From the NCBI GenBank assembly GCA_003695835.1, contig RFHN01000030.1:1-8781 (forward strand): DNA of 8,781 nt. The letters are read 5' to 3'. A model generated the notes under the pieces. It was not told the DNA's origin. It made no database searches and worked only from the letters and a program-made list of their open reading frames with translations. This DNA is from Armatimonadota bacterium (GTDB taxonomy: Bacteria; Armatimonadota; Fimbriimonadia; Fimbriimonadales; ATM1). Every line of letters begins with the position of its first letter. Positions within the stretch are counted from its first letter, which is position 1. This document shows, piece by piece, positions 1 through 6,115 of the stretch. The translations under genes and the position numbers were made by a program.

Positions 1-71
1 CCCCAGTATACAGTATCATGGAACAAGCCGAAGCGCCTGAGTGGCGAGATTCTGCGCCCAAAGGGGGCTTC

Positions 72-80
72 GGAAGGAGG
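72..80 (+). promoter_or_regulatory. Shine-Dalgarno site fixing the start of the beta-helix gene
   Basis: The purine run GGAAGGAGG ends 8 nt before the ATG at 89, which is ideal spacing. The frame is open upstream to position 41, but only the ATG at 89 combines this site with a signal-peptide-like N-terminus, so it is taken as the true start. Confidence 0.8.
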
Positions 81-88
81 AAACCAAG

Positions 89-1774
89 ATGAAGCCCTTT
101 GCAGCTCTGGTGTGTTTCTCAGGGGTGGCGCTTTTTGTGCCCACCCACTCCCCACAAGGGTCTACCGAGACCAAATGGCAAAGGACGATCCTCGTGGATC
201 CTGATCATGGCGTCTCCGGCAACATTTCGGACGCGGGGACGATCAAGGATGCGATTGAGATCATTCTTGATGAGCCAAGTCACGAACAGTTCCACTGGAC
301 GGTGCTGGTCAACCCAGGCGAGTACACGGTCAGCGACAGCGGAGATGCCATTGAGCTGGGCGGCACCGCCGAGAACATCAGCATCGTCGGCGTGAACCCG
401 GAGTCGTGCATCATCAACGTAACCGCCTCCGGCGTGCCAGGCATCAAGATCACAAGCGGCACAGAAGATGTGCGCAACAACGCGATCCGCAACCTGACCG
501 TTAAGACCGCAAGCGGCCACGGCATCGAAATCGTCAAGGGCAGTGGGCAGAACGACAAGACCCCCAAGGGCATCAAGATCGAGAACTGCATCATCCGCGC
601 TGATGGAGCCAACGGCAGAGGCATCGAGGTGCACACCGTCGAGGACCTGTTTGTACTGCAGTCCGAGGTTCGCAGCGATGACGCCGAAGGAGTTCACTTC
701 GAGAGTGGTCAGGGCAGTCCCGCGCAGAGCCTTCACAAGAACGTCCTCTTCGAAGGTTGCACGATCAGCGGTAAGGACATCGGCGCTGAGATTCAGTCGT
801 TCACTTCGCCCTTTGTCATCCGCAACTGCACGGTCGAGGGGCGAGGCCCTTCCATCGGCGGGACGGTGTTTGGAATTCGATACGACAAACCGTCGTCACC
901 GCAGGACGTCTTGGAGGTGATTGCCTCGCGCGCTATTGCGGTCAATGAAGCGACGAACGGCGGCGAGACGATAGCCCTGTTCCGCGACCCGGGCTCCGTC
1001 CGCTCCGTTGGCTGCACCTTCGAGGCACGCACTGCCAAGGCACCAGCATACGGCATCAAGGGCGGAAACTACGACGACGTCCGATTTGAGTTTATTGACT
1101 GCGTATTCATGACCTCGTGCGACGACGAAAAGCAGCCGGAGGTGTTCGACATCTGGGGCGAGGTTACGACCGGCGACAAGGACATGTTCGTTCGGGGTTG
1201 CGACTTCTCTAAGTGGTTCGGCGTCATTCAGGCGCTGGGCCCTCCGCGCACGCAAGTTGACCGCATCCTGAATGTGAACGCCGCCTCCGACACGGCGATC
1301 CACAGCGGCATCCAGTTGAGCGGCAGCGAGCAGGAGGTGACCACCGGCATCACCAATCCCGACACGTACCGAGCACTCAAAGTTGTCGGCGTGGGAACGT
1401 GGTCAGGAGGAGTGGATGTGTGGATCATAGGAACGAATCTTGCGGGCGATTCGATTTCCGAACGGATCAGCTTGCCGTGTGGCACCAACCCGTCCGCCGA
1501 AGGCAAGAAGCCTTTCAGGACCGTAACCAAGATCATCGTCCCCGCCGCCGAGCTGGGGCAGAACCAGACGATCCAAGTCGGCACGACCGACAAGCTCGGC
1601 CTCTCCTCGCCGCTCTCTTCCTCCAGCGACGTGCTGCAGTGGTCGAAGGTCTCCGGCAGCGTCTGGCAGATTCAGACCTCGACCTTGACCGTTGACGTGA
1701 ACCACGCCACCCTCAAGCCGGGCAGCATCGCCAGCGGCGATTCTTTCGAGTTCGTCTATCGGACCGTTCGATAA
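89..1774 (+). CDS. Exported right-handed beta-helix protein with a phage-like C-terminal domain
   Basis: Predicted protein of 561 aa. Residues 1-23 (MKPFAALVCFSGVALFVPTH...) look like a Sec signal peptide, so it is probably exported. Residues about 35-390 have the rhythm of a pectate-lyase-like parallel beta-helix: an entry segment with 'GTIKDAIEIIL', then 'WTVLVNPGEYT', then repeating short strands of the type GIKIENCIIRADG, GRGIEVHTVEDL, VLFEGCTISG and FVIRNCTVEG. No pectate or pectin lyase catalytic signature is evident, so a structural, adhesive or glycan-binding role is as likely as an enzymatic one. From about residue 395 the style changes to a beta-sandwich-like region with 'TTGITNPDTYRALKV', 'VDVWIIGTNLAGDSISERI', 'PFRTVTKIIVP' and 'VGTTDKLGL', a pattern I associate from memory with phage-encoded structural proteins. 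It stands alone, with a candidate promoter for the next gene following it. The fold is fairly secure; the function is unknown. Confidence 0.75.
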   Translation: MKPFAALVCFSGVALFVPTHSPQGSTETKWQRTILVDPDHGVSGNISDAGTIKDAIEIILDEPSHEQFHWTVLVNPGEYTVSDSGDAIELGGTAENISIVGVNPESCIINVTASGVPGIKITSGTEDVRNNAIRNLTVKTASGHGIEIVKGSGQNDKTPKGIKIENCIIRADGANGRGIEVHTVEDLFVLQSEVRSDDAEGVHFESGQGSPAQSLHKNVLFEGCTISGKDIGAEIQSFTSPFVIRNCTVEGRGPSIGGTVFGIRYDKPSSPQDVLEVIASRAIAVNEATNGGETIALFRDPGSVRSVGCTFEARTAKAPAYGIKGGNYDDVRFEFIDCVFMTSCDDEKQPEVFDIWGEVTTGDKDMFVRGCDFSKWFGVIQALGPPRTQVDRILNVNAASDTAIHSGIQLSGSEQEVTTGITNPDTYRALKVVGVGTWSGGVDVWIIGTNLAGDSISERISLPCGTNPSAEGKKPFRTVTKIIVPAAELGQNQTIQVGTTDKLGLSSPLSSSSDVLQWSKVSGSVWQIQTSTLTVDVNHATLKPGSIASGDSFEFVYRTVR

Positions 1775-1800
1775 TGCCACCGGGTTCTCCGCTCGTCCGG

Positions 1801-1806
1801 TACAAT
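1801..1806 (+). promoter_or_regulatory. Candidate -10 box for the TPR/NAD-kinase pair
   Basis: TACAAT lies 22 nt before the ATG at 1829. A transcript starting about 7 nt downstream would have a leader of roughly 16 nt containing GGGAG (1813-1817). There is no convincing -35 hexamer at 16-18 nt. GATAAT at 1770-1775 is an alternative. Confidence 0.35.
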
Positions 1807-1828
1807 GACCGAGGGAGTGAATTCAACG

Positions 1829-3280
1829 ATGAAGCACTTGTGGCGAATCGGGTGGCTTTTGTTGCTGGTCGGCACGGCGGTTGCGGGGATTGCTCAGGCA
1901 ACCCTCCAGCAGCAGATCAACGAGGCGATCGGTTTCTACCGTGAGGGGCAGGTTCAGGAAGCGGTGGCCCGTTTCGAGAAGCTTGCCGAGGTGGCGCCGG
2001 AGAACGCCGACGTCATGCAGTGGCTCGGGTTCCTGTATCTCAAAACGGATCGATTCCAAGAGGCCGTGCCGGCTCTGGAGAAGGCGCGCGCTCTTAGTCC
2101 ACGCAATCCGGAGCTTCTGAACAACTTGGGGAGCGCGTATCTCGCGGTCGGCGAGAACGACAAGGCTCTCGAAGCGTTCCAGAGCGCGGTGAACCTCAAG
2201 AGCGATTTCTTCGATGCTTGGTACAACATCGGCAACATCTATCGCGCACAGCAGAAGATGGGGGATGCCGAGAACGCCTACCGCAAGGCGCTGGCCCTCA
2301 AGCCCGACGATCCGTATTGCAACAACAACCTCGGGGTTGCCCTGAGCGCACAAGGCAAACACCAAGATGCGGCTCCATTCTTTGCCAAGGCGGCCCAAGC
2401 GCGACCTCAGAATGCGACCTTTCAGAAGAACGCCGGCCTTGCGTTGCTGCGCTCCGGCAAGACGGCGGAGGCCCGCGTCTACCTCGAGGCTGCCAATCGT
2501 CTGGAGGCAAACGATCCGGATGTCGTTGTGGGTCTGGCCCAGGTCTATCTTGCCTCCGGTTCCCGGGACCAAGCGCTTCGCATGCTGGAAGCAGCGGCGA
2601 ACGCACGGCCGAATGATGCAATTTTGTGGTACAACCTCGGCGTCCTTCAGGACCAATCGGGGAATCTGGAGGCGGCGGCTGGCGCCTACGCCCGGGCGCT
2701 CGAGATCGATCCTGGCGACGTGGATACGTTGACGAATCTGGGCCTCGTCCAGTACAAGATGGGGCGATACGCGGAGGCAGAGAGTACGTTCCGGAAGGTT
2801 CTCGGCTTGACGCCGGGAAGTTTGAGCGCGAAATTGAACCTCGCCGCGACGCTCGCCAAGCTCGATCGTCTACCGGAAGCGGTCGAAATCTGGCGAACGG
2901 TTTTGCATCAGTACCCGGCGCGTCACGACGTTCGCCTGTCGCTTGCCAATGCGCTGTATCAGATGGGTGACTTCGATGGCGCCCGCTATCACTACAACCA
3001 GCTGCTGCTTGGAAATCCGAACCATTCGGAGGCGCTGACCGGGTTGGGCTCATTGGCCTATCGCAACGGCGATATGGCAGAGGCGGAGCGCCTCTTCCGC
3101 AAGGCGATTGCAGCGAACGGGAGAAATGCGATCGCGCACAACAATCTCGCGCTGGTGCTCGAGCGACTCAACAAGCTGGATGAAGCGATTCGGATGTTGG
3201 AGCGAGCGCTACAGTTGGATCCCGACTACGCGGATGCGCGGGCCAACCTCGACCGGATCCGGAAGATCCGCGGCGGCTAA
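1829..3280 (+). CDS. Secreted or membrane-anchored TPR-repeat protein (13 TPRs)
   Basis: Predicted protein of 483 aa. The start at 1829 is preferred over the in-frame ATG at 1805 because it gives a clean signal peptide or N-terminal anchor (MKHLWRIGWLLLLVGTAVAG, then IAQA), is preceded by GGGAG, and because 1805 lies inside a likely -10 box. From residue 26 to 467 the chain divides exactly into 13 consecutive 34-residue tetratricopeptide repeats with no insertion, each with the usual W/L-G-Y-A-F-A-P spacing (for example 'WYNIGNIYRAQQKMGDAENA'). A 16-residue capping helix follows. TPR superhelices are protein-binding scaffolds; the export signal suggests it works in the periplasm or at the outer surface, perhaps in envelope assembly, but no partner can be named. 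The stop codon is 5 nt before the NAD kinase start, so the two genes are probably co-transcribed. Confidence 0.88.
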   Translation: MKHLWRIGWLLLLVGTAVAGIAQATLQQQINEAIGFYREGQVQEAVARFEKLAEVAPENADVMQWLGFLYLKTDRFQEAVPALEKARALSPRNPELLNNLGSAYLAVGENDKALEAFQSAVNLKSDFFDAWYNIGNIYRAQQKMGDAENAYRKALALKPDDPYCNNNLGVALSAQGKHQDAAPFFAKAAQARPQNATFQKNAGLALLRSGKTAEARVYLEAANRLEANDPDVVVGLAQVYLASGSRDQALRMLEAAANARPNDAILWYNLGVLQDQSGNLEAAAGAYARALEIDPGDVDTLTNLGLVQYKMGRYAEAESTFRKVLGLTPGSLSAKLNLAATLAKLDRLPEAVEIWRTVLHQYPARHDVRLSLANALYQMGDFDGARYHYNQLLLGNPNHSEALTGLGSLAYRNGDMAEAERLFRKAIAANGRNAIAHNNLALVLERLNKLDEAIRMLERALQLDPDYADARANLDRIRKIRGG

Positions 3281-3285
3281 ACGGC

Positions 3286-4137
3286 GTGCAACGGGAGTTC
3301 CACTTCCTCGTCAACACGCAGCGGGAGGACGCGTGCCACGCCGCCACGGAAACGGCTCGTTGGCTGGAGGGCCTCGGAGTCAAGGTTCTCTTTGATCACG
3401 AATCGGGGAAGGCCCTGAAGCAGCCGGTCGTCGCTCCCACGGCGTTCGCCGATGCGGACTTAGTCGTAACCTTTGGGGGCGACGGCACGTTGATCCAGGC
3501 GGCGCAACTGTGCAGCGAAAAGGCGACGCCGATTCTTGGGGTCTACTATGGGCGCTTCGGATTCGTAACGCAGTGCGACCCGCAAGAGGTGAGGGGCGCG
3601 CTCCGTCAGTTTCTCGACGGAGAGAGCGAGATCGAGGAGCGGATGATGCTCAAGGGCGAGTTGGTTCGCAACGAAGAGACGGTCGCCACGTTGCACGCCT
3701 TGAACGAAATCGCGCTCCAGCGGTCTATCGCGACGCGGATGATGGTCTTCAACGTGAACATTGATTGGGAAAGCGTTACTTCCTATCCGGCGGACGGCAT
3801 CTTGGTTGCGACGCCGACCGGATCCACGGCGTACAGCCTATCGGCGGGCGGCCCGATCGTAGATCCGCAGGTGCGCGCGATGATCCTTACGCCGATCACC
3901 CCTCACTCCCTTGGCGCTCGGCCGCTCGTGTTGCGGCCCGACACCCGTGTGGAGCTGAGCGTGGACCTCAGGGGCGATGCGGTGGTCTCCGCCGACGGCC
4001 AGTCTCGGCTGAATCTCTTGACGGGGGACCGGGTCGTGGTGACGAAGTCGGAGCGGGTCACTCGACTGGTTCAGGTGGATCGTTCCGATTTCCTCTTCAA
4101 ACTTCGCACTCGCTTGCTCTGGGGGGCGCGGAGTTAG
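3286..4137 (+). CDS. nadK: NAD kinase
   Basis: Predicted cytoplasmic enzyme of 283 aa, a normal length for bacterial NAD kinases, which make NADP+ from NAD+ using ATP or polyphosphate. The diagnostic motifs are present in order: GGDGT at residues 64-68 (phosphate-donor binding and catalytic Asp66), a GRFGFVT segment at 89-95, the NE pair at 140-141, and 'DGILVATPTGSTAYSLSAGG' at 170-189, the NAD-binding hallmark. The start is a GTG at 3286, 5 nt after the TPR stop codon. It leads directly into the first beta-strand (REFHFLVNTQRE), as expected for the family. No good Shine-Dalgarno sequence lies in front, so translation may depend on coupling to the upstream TPR gene. No terminator separates it from the tRNA gene downstream. 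Confidence 0.95.
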   Translation: MQREFHFLVNTQREDACHAATETARWLEGLGVKVLFDHESGKALKQPVVAPTAFADADLVVTFGGDGTLIQAAQLCSEKATPILGVYYGRFGFVTQCDPQEVRGALRQFLDGESEIEERMMLKGELVRNEETVATLHALNEIALQRSIATRMMVFNVNIDWESVTSYPADGILVATPTGSTAYSLSAGGPIVDPQVRAMILTPITPHSLGARPLVLRPDTRVELSVDLRGDAVVSADGQSRLNLLTGDRVVVTKSERVTRLVQVDRSDFLFKLRTRLLWGARS

Positions 4138-4144
4138 CCTCGGA

Positions 4145-4153
4145 TGTCATAAT
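4145..4153 (+). promoter_or_regulatory. Extended -10 promoter of tRNA-Ser
   Basis: TGTCATAAT fits an extended -10 element (TGn followed by a TATAAT-like hexamer, here CATAAT). It begins 7 nt after the NAD kinase stop codon. There is no recognisable -35 box at the usual distance, consistent with an extended -10 promoter. Transcription would begin near 4160, about 12 nt before the mature tRNA 5' end. Confidence 0.55.
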
Positions 4154-4171
4154 CTCCGGGCTTGGCGGCGC

Positions 4172-4263
4172 GGAGCGGTGTCCGAGTGGTCGAAGGAGCG
4201 CGACTGGAAATCGCGTGCTCGCCGAAAGGCGGGTCGTGGGTTCGAATCCCACCCGCTCCGCCA
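4172..4263 (+). tRNA. tRNA-Ser (anticodon GGA)
   Basis: A 92-nt class II tRNA including an encoded CCA. The acceptor stem GGAGCGG (4172-4178) pairs perfectly with CCGCTCC (4253-4259); G4260 is the discriminator base and CCA is at 4261-4263. The D-arm is TCC...GGA, and the anticodon stem is CGCGA (4199-4203) with TCGCG (4211-4215). The loop CTGGAAA (4204-4210) has anticodon GGA at 4206-4208, reading UCC and UCU. A long variable arm with the hairpin CGCC-GAAA-GGCG (4220-4231) is the hallmark of tRNA-Ser. The T-arm is GTGGG-TTCGAAT-CCCAC (4236-4252). No terminator follows it directly, so its transcript may continue into the gene at 4278 and end at the terminator at 4898-4929. Confidence 0.97.
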
Positions 4264-4265
4264 GT

Positions 4266-4271
4266 TATAAT
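4266..4271 (+). promoter_or_regulatory. Consensus -10 box giving a possibly leaderless mRNA
   Basis: A perfect TATAAT lies between the tRNA CCA end (4263) and the ATG at 4278. Its usual start site, about 7 nt downstream, would fall on or next to the A of the ATG. There is no Shine-Dalgarno sequence in front of that ATG. Any -35 contact would lie inside the T-arm of the tRNA gene. Confidence 0.6.
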
Positions 4272-4277
4272 GCGCCC

Positions 4278-4871
4278 ATGCCGAATCGCGCAGAAGAGAT
4301 CAAGTCCATCGTCCTTCGGTTCGATCTGAACCAGCACCCGTTCTACACCGCTTGGCGGGAGGGAACGCTGCCGATGCCGATGCTGAGCCGGTACGCGGTC
4401 GAGTACGGGGAGTTCGTCGGTCTGATTCCGAAAGCATGGGAAGCGCTCGGGAGCGAGGAGTACGCGGCTGAGGAGAGGTACCACCACAAACTGTGGGAGA
4501 AGTTCGCTGCGGAGGTCCATTCAGCGACGGAGGGCGCCTACCAAGGCCCGGGTCAGAGCCCGCTTTCGAAGACCGCGGAGGGTCTGTTTGCCGGCGACAC
4601 TCCCGAGGTTCTGGGTGCGCTGTACGCGTTCGAAGTGCAGCAGCCCGTCACCAGCCGGGTGAAGTTGGATGGGTTGAAGGACCACTATCGTGTCGGCACG
4701 GACGCCCATGAATACTTCGAGGAGCACGCCGACAAGTGGCACGAGGTGGAGGACCTGAACCGGGAGCTGGAGGCGCTTTCGGAGGCGGAGTTCGAGCGAG
4801 CGAAGACGGCTGCCGCCGTGATGGCAGGCGCGATGTGGCTCGGGCTCGACCGGATTTGGTACCAGAACTGA
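4278..4871 (+). CDS. Heme-oxygenase-fold protein (CADD/TenA/PqqC superfamily), putative metal-dependent oxidase
   Basis: Predicted soluble all-helical protein of 197 aa, the usual size for TenA/PqqC/CADD-like proteins. Recognisable features are the N-terminal 'HPFYTAWREGTL' followed by 'YAVEYGEFVGLIPKAW' (residues 20-54), the central 'ALYAFEVQQPVTSRVKLDGL' (114-133) and the C-terminal 'HEYFEEHADKWHEVEDL' (144-160). The Y-x-x-E-x-Q-x-P-x-x-S-x-x-K pattern is typical of the iron-containing heme-oxygenase-like oxidases related to chlamydial CADD. Possible ligands are E66, H69/H70, E119, D152 and H155, but the classical HxxxDxxH reads ExxxDxxH (E148, D152, H155), with H144 and H150 nearby. It could act in cofactor synthesis (folate or p-aminobenzoate, thiamin or PQQ type), but no neighbour supports a specific pathway. 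The ATG at 4278 starts where family members start, although the frame is open far upstream through the tRNA. A terminator follows. Confidence 0.75.
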   Translation: MPNRAEEIKSIVLRFDLNQHPFYTAWREGTLPMPMLSRYAVEYGEFVGLIPKAWEALGSEEYAAEERYHHKLWEKFAAEVHSATEGAYQGPGQSPLSKTAEGLFAGDTPEVLGALYAFEVQQPVTSRVKLDGLKDHYRVGTDAHEYFEEHADKWHEVEDLNRELEALSEAEFERAKTAAAVMAGAMWLGLDRIWYQN

Positions 4872-4897
4872 AGGGTTACCTCCGTATAAATACCAGG

Positions 4898-4929
4898 AAC
4901 CGCCGGCTTGTCCGGCGGTTTTTTCTTTT
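4898..4929 (+). terminator. Strong intrinsic terminator
   Basis: AACCGCCGG (4898-4906) and CCGGCGGTT (4912-4920) form a perfect 9-bp stem around the loop CTTGT, followed by a T-rich tract (six T, C, four T). It lies 26 nt after the stop codon of the heme-oxygenase-fold gene and ends the unit that includes tRNA-Ser. Confidence 0.9.
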
Positions 4930-4934
4930 GCGCG

Positions 4935-4966
4935 GGTTCCTGTGGGAGATTCGTGGAACCGTTTTT
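4935..4966 (+). terminator. Possible second, weaker terminator
   Basis: GGTTCC (4935-4940) can pair with GGAACC (4955-4960) around a 14-nt loop, followed by GTTTTT. The stem is short and the loop long, so it may be a backup terminator, part of the leader of the next gene, or chance. Confidence 0.25.
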
Positions 4967-4979
4967 CGATACTCGTCGT

Positions 4980-4985
4980 TATATT
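4980..4985 (+). promoter_or_regulatory. Candidate -10 box for the first DUF932 gene
   Basis: TATATT lies in an AT-rich patch downstream of the terminator and 69 nt before the ATG at 5055. There is no convincing -35 box. A promoter is expected somewhere here because the upstream unit is terminated; this hexamer is the best candidate. Confidence 0.25.
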
Positions 4986-5054
4986 TAGATGAGACACAAT
5001 CAGGACGGATTCACACAGTGGTTCGTTCATCTGATTGCAAGGAGAAAAACAGAA

Positions 5055-6005
5055 ATGAGCTCAGGAATCACGGGAAAAGACTCGTTGTTTTACGTGGGCG
5101 AGGTTCCCTGGCACGGGCTTGGCACCCCGCTCCCCCAGCTGGCGACCGCGCGTGAGGCGCTGGAGGCCAGCGGACTGACTTGGAAAGTCGCATTGCGCGA
5201 GATCCGCGACGAGGACTATCGGCGCGTCGAGAATCGCCGATTGCTCGTTCGGGAGGACACCGGAGACGTGCTGGCGGTCGTGACGAAGCGTTATGAGCCC
5301 CTCCAGAACGCGGAGGCCTTCCACTTCTTTGACGACGTCACCGCGGACCCGAATGGCCCGAAGTACGAGGTTGCGGGCAGCTTGCACGGCGGTCGGCGCG
5401 TCTGGCTGCTGGCGCGGCTGCCAGAGGTCATCCGGGTGGTCCGAGGCGAAGAGATCAAGCCTTATCTGTTGCTGGTGAACGGGCACGATGGTCGCACGGC
5501 GATTCGGATGTTTCCGACGTCGGTTCGCGTCGTCTGCCAGAACACGCTCAATTGGGCTATTAGAGCGGCCGACGAGAATCTGATCTGGCGCCGGGCGCAC
5601 ACCGGAACGCTGGATCGGCGGGATGTCTCAAAAGCGAGAGAGATCCTCGGCCTGGCGAGCCAGCAATTCAAGGAACTGGAGCAGCTGCTGAAGGAGCTGA
5701 CGCGCGTAAGGGTCAAGCCGGGCGACGTGGACGAGCTGCTGCGAGAGGTCTACAGACACGACCTGTCCGAGCGTCGTCGTCGGCTGGTTGCGGAGTTGCT
5801 GGAGTCGGGCCCAGGGAGCGACAACCCAGCCGTTCGCGGAACCTTCTACGGTCTTCTCAACGCGATCACGGATATGGAGGACCACTACCGGTTCGCAAGA
5901 CCCGCCAACCGCGCAGGGCGCCTTGCATCGAGCCTGTTCGGCCAAGGGGCGCAGCGGAAGAAGCGGGCGCTGGCGTGGTTCCAGCGGAAGCTTGGGGCCC
6001 GCTAA
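5055..6005 (+). CDS. DUF932 / TIGR03299-type 'phage/plasmid-like' protein, copy 1
   Basis: Predicted cytoplasmic protein of 316 aa of unknown function. The start at 5055 is set by AAGGAGA (5039-5045) at good spacing; the frame is open further upstream but without support. Family hallmarks are PWHGLGT (residues 18-24), QNAEAFHFFDDVTADPNGPK (84-103), VAGSLHGG (106-113), YLLLVNGHDGRT (137-148), VRVVCQNTL (157-165) and RGTFYGLLNAITDMEDHY (261-278). Proteins of this family are found in phages, plasmids and isolated chromosomal sites, and no biochemical role is established to my knowledge. The middle region (about 190-250) is rich in charged helices. A second copy with the same motifs at the same residue offsets follows 110 nt downstream. 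No other phage or plasmid gene is visible nearby. Confidence 0.88.
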   Translation: MSSGITGKDSLFYVGEVPWHGLGTPLPQLATAREALEASGLTWKVALREIRDEDYRRVENRRLLVREDTGDVLAVVTKRYEPLQNAEAFHFFDDVTADPNGPKYEVAGSLHGGRRVWLLARLPEVIRVVRGEEIKPYLLLVNGHDGRTAIRMFPTSVRVVCQNTLNWAIRAADENLIWRRAHTGTLDRRDVSKAREILGLASQQFKELEQLLKELTRVRVKPGDVDELLREVYRHDLSERRRRLVAELLESGPGSDNPAVRGTFYGLLNAITDMEDHYRFARPANRAGRLASSLFGQGAQRKKRALAWFQRKLGAR

Positions 6006-6037
6006 GTTGCGCGTCGGGGGCCGGTTCCTCCCGGGAA

Positions 6038-6068
6038 GGGGGCGTAGGGTAGCGATTCTTGCGCCCCC
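6038..6068 (+). promoter_or_regulatory. 12-bp hairpin in the leader between the DUF932 genes
   Basis: GGGGGCGTAGGG (6038-6049) can pair with TCTTGCGCCCCC (6057-6068) as RNA, giving 7 GC-rich Watson-Crick pairs plus five inner pairs, three of them G-U, around a 7-nt loop. No T-tract follows, so it is not a normal intrinsic terminator. It could stabilise the 3' end of the first DUF932 mRNA or act in a structured leader for the second. Confidence 0.45.
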
Positions 6069-6071
6069 AAA

Positions 6072-6106
6072 CTCCTACATTGCAGGGTAAGATCCATATG
6101 TAGGAG
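6072..6106 (+). promoter_or_regulatory. Inverted repeat that would mask the Shine-Dalgarno site of DUF932 copy 2
   Basis: CTCCTACAT (6072-6080) is perfectly complementary to ATGTAGGAG (6098-6106), with a 17-nt loop. The right arm includes most of the Shine-Dalgarno sequence TAGGAGGTGA (6101-6110), which ends close to the ATG at 6116. If the stem forms in the mRNA it would block ribosome binding. The same dyad could instead be a protein operator. Confidence 0.55.
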
Positions 6107-6115
6107 GTGATATTC

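Noticed and set aside
119..736. Reverse-strand open frame of 205 codons opposite the beta-helix gene
   Set aside because: The forward frame has a signal peptide, a strong ribosome site and clear beta-helix repeats; the reverse has none.
1823..2656. Reverse-strand open frame of 277 codons opposite the TPR gene
   Set aside because: The forward frame has 13 perfect TPRs; the reverse frame is a by-product of repetitive GC-rich codons and has no recognisable domain.
4236..4263. tRNA-Ser 3' end as a possible integration (att) site for an island holding the DUF932 genes
   Set aside because: No repeat of the T-arm/acceptor end was found downstream; the best match (GGGTTCGA near 8140) is only 8 nt. 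No integrase is present in the window.
3765..4277. Open reading frame running through the NAD kinase gene and the tRNA into the heme-oxygenase-fold gene
   Set aside because: The frame is open by chance: it lies out of frame inside nadK, crosses a complete tRNA gene, and family similarity begins only at the ATG at 4278.
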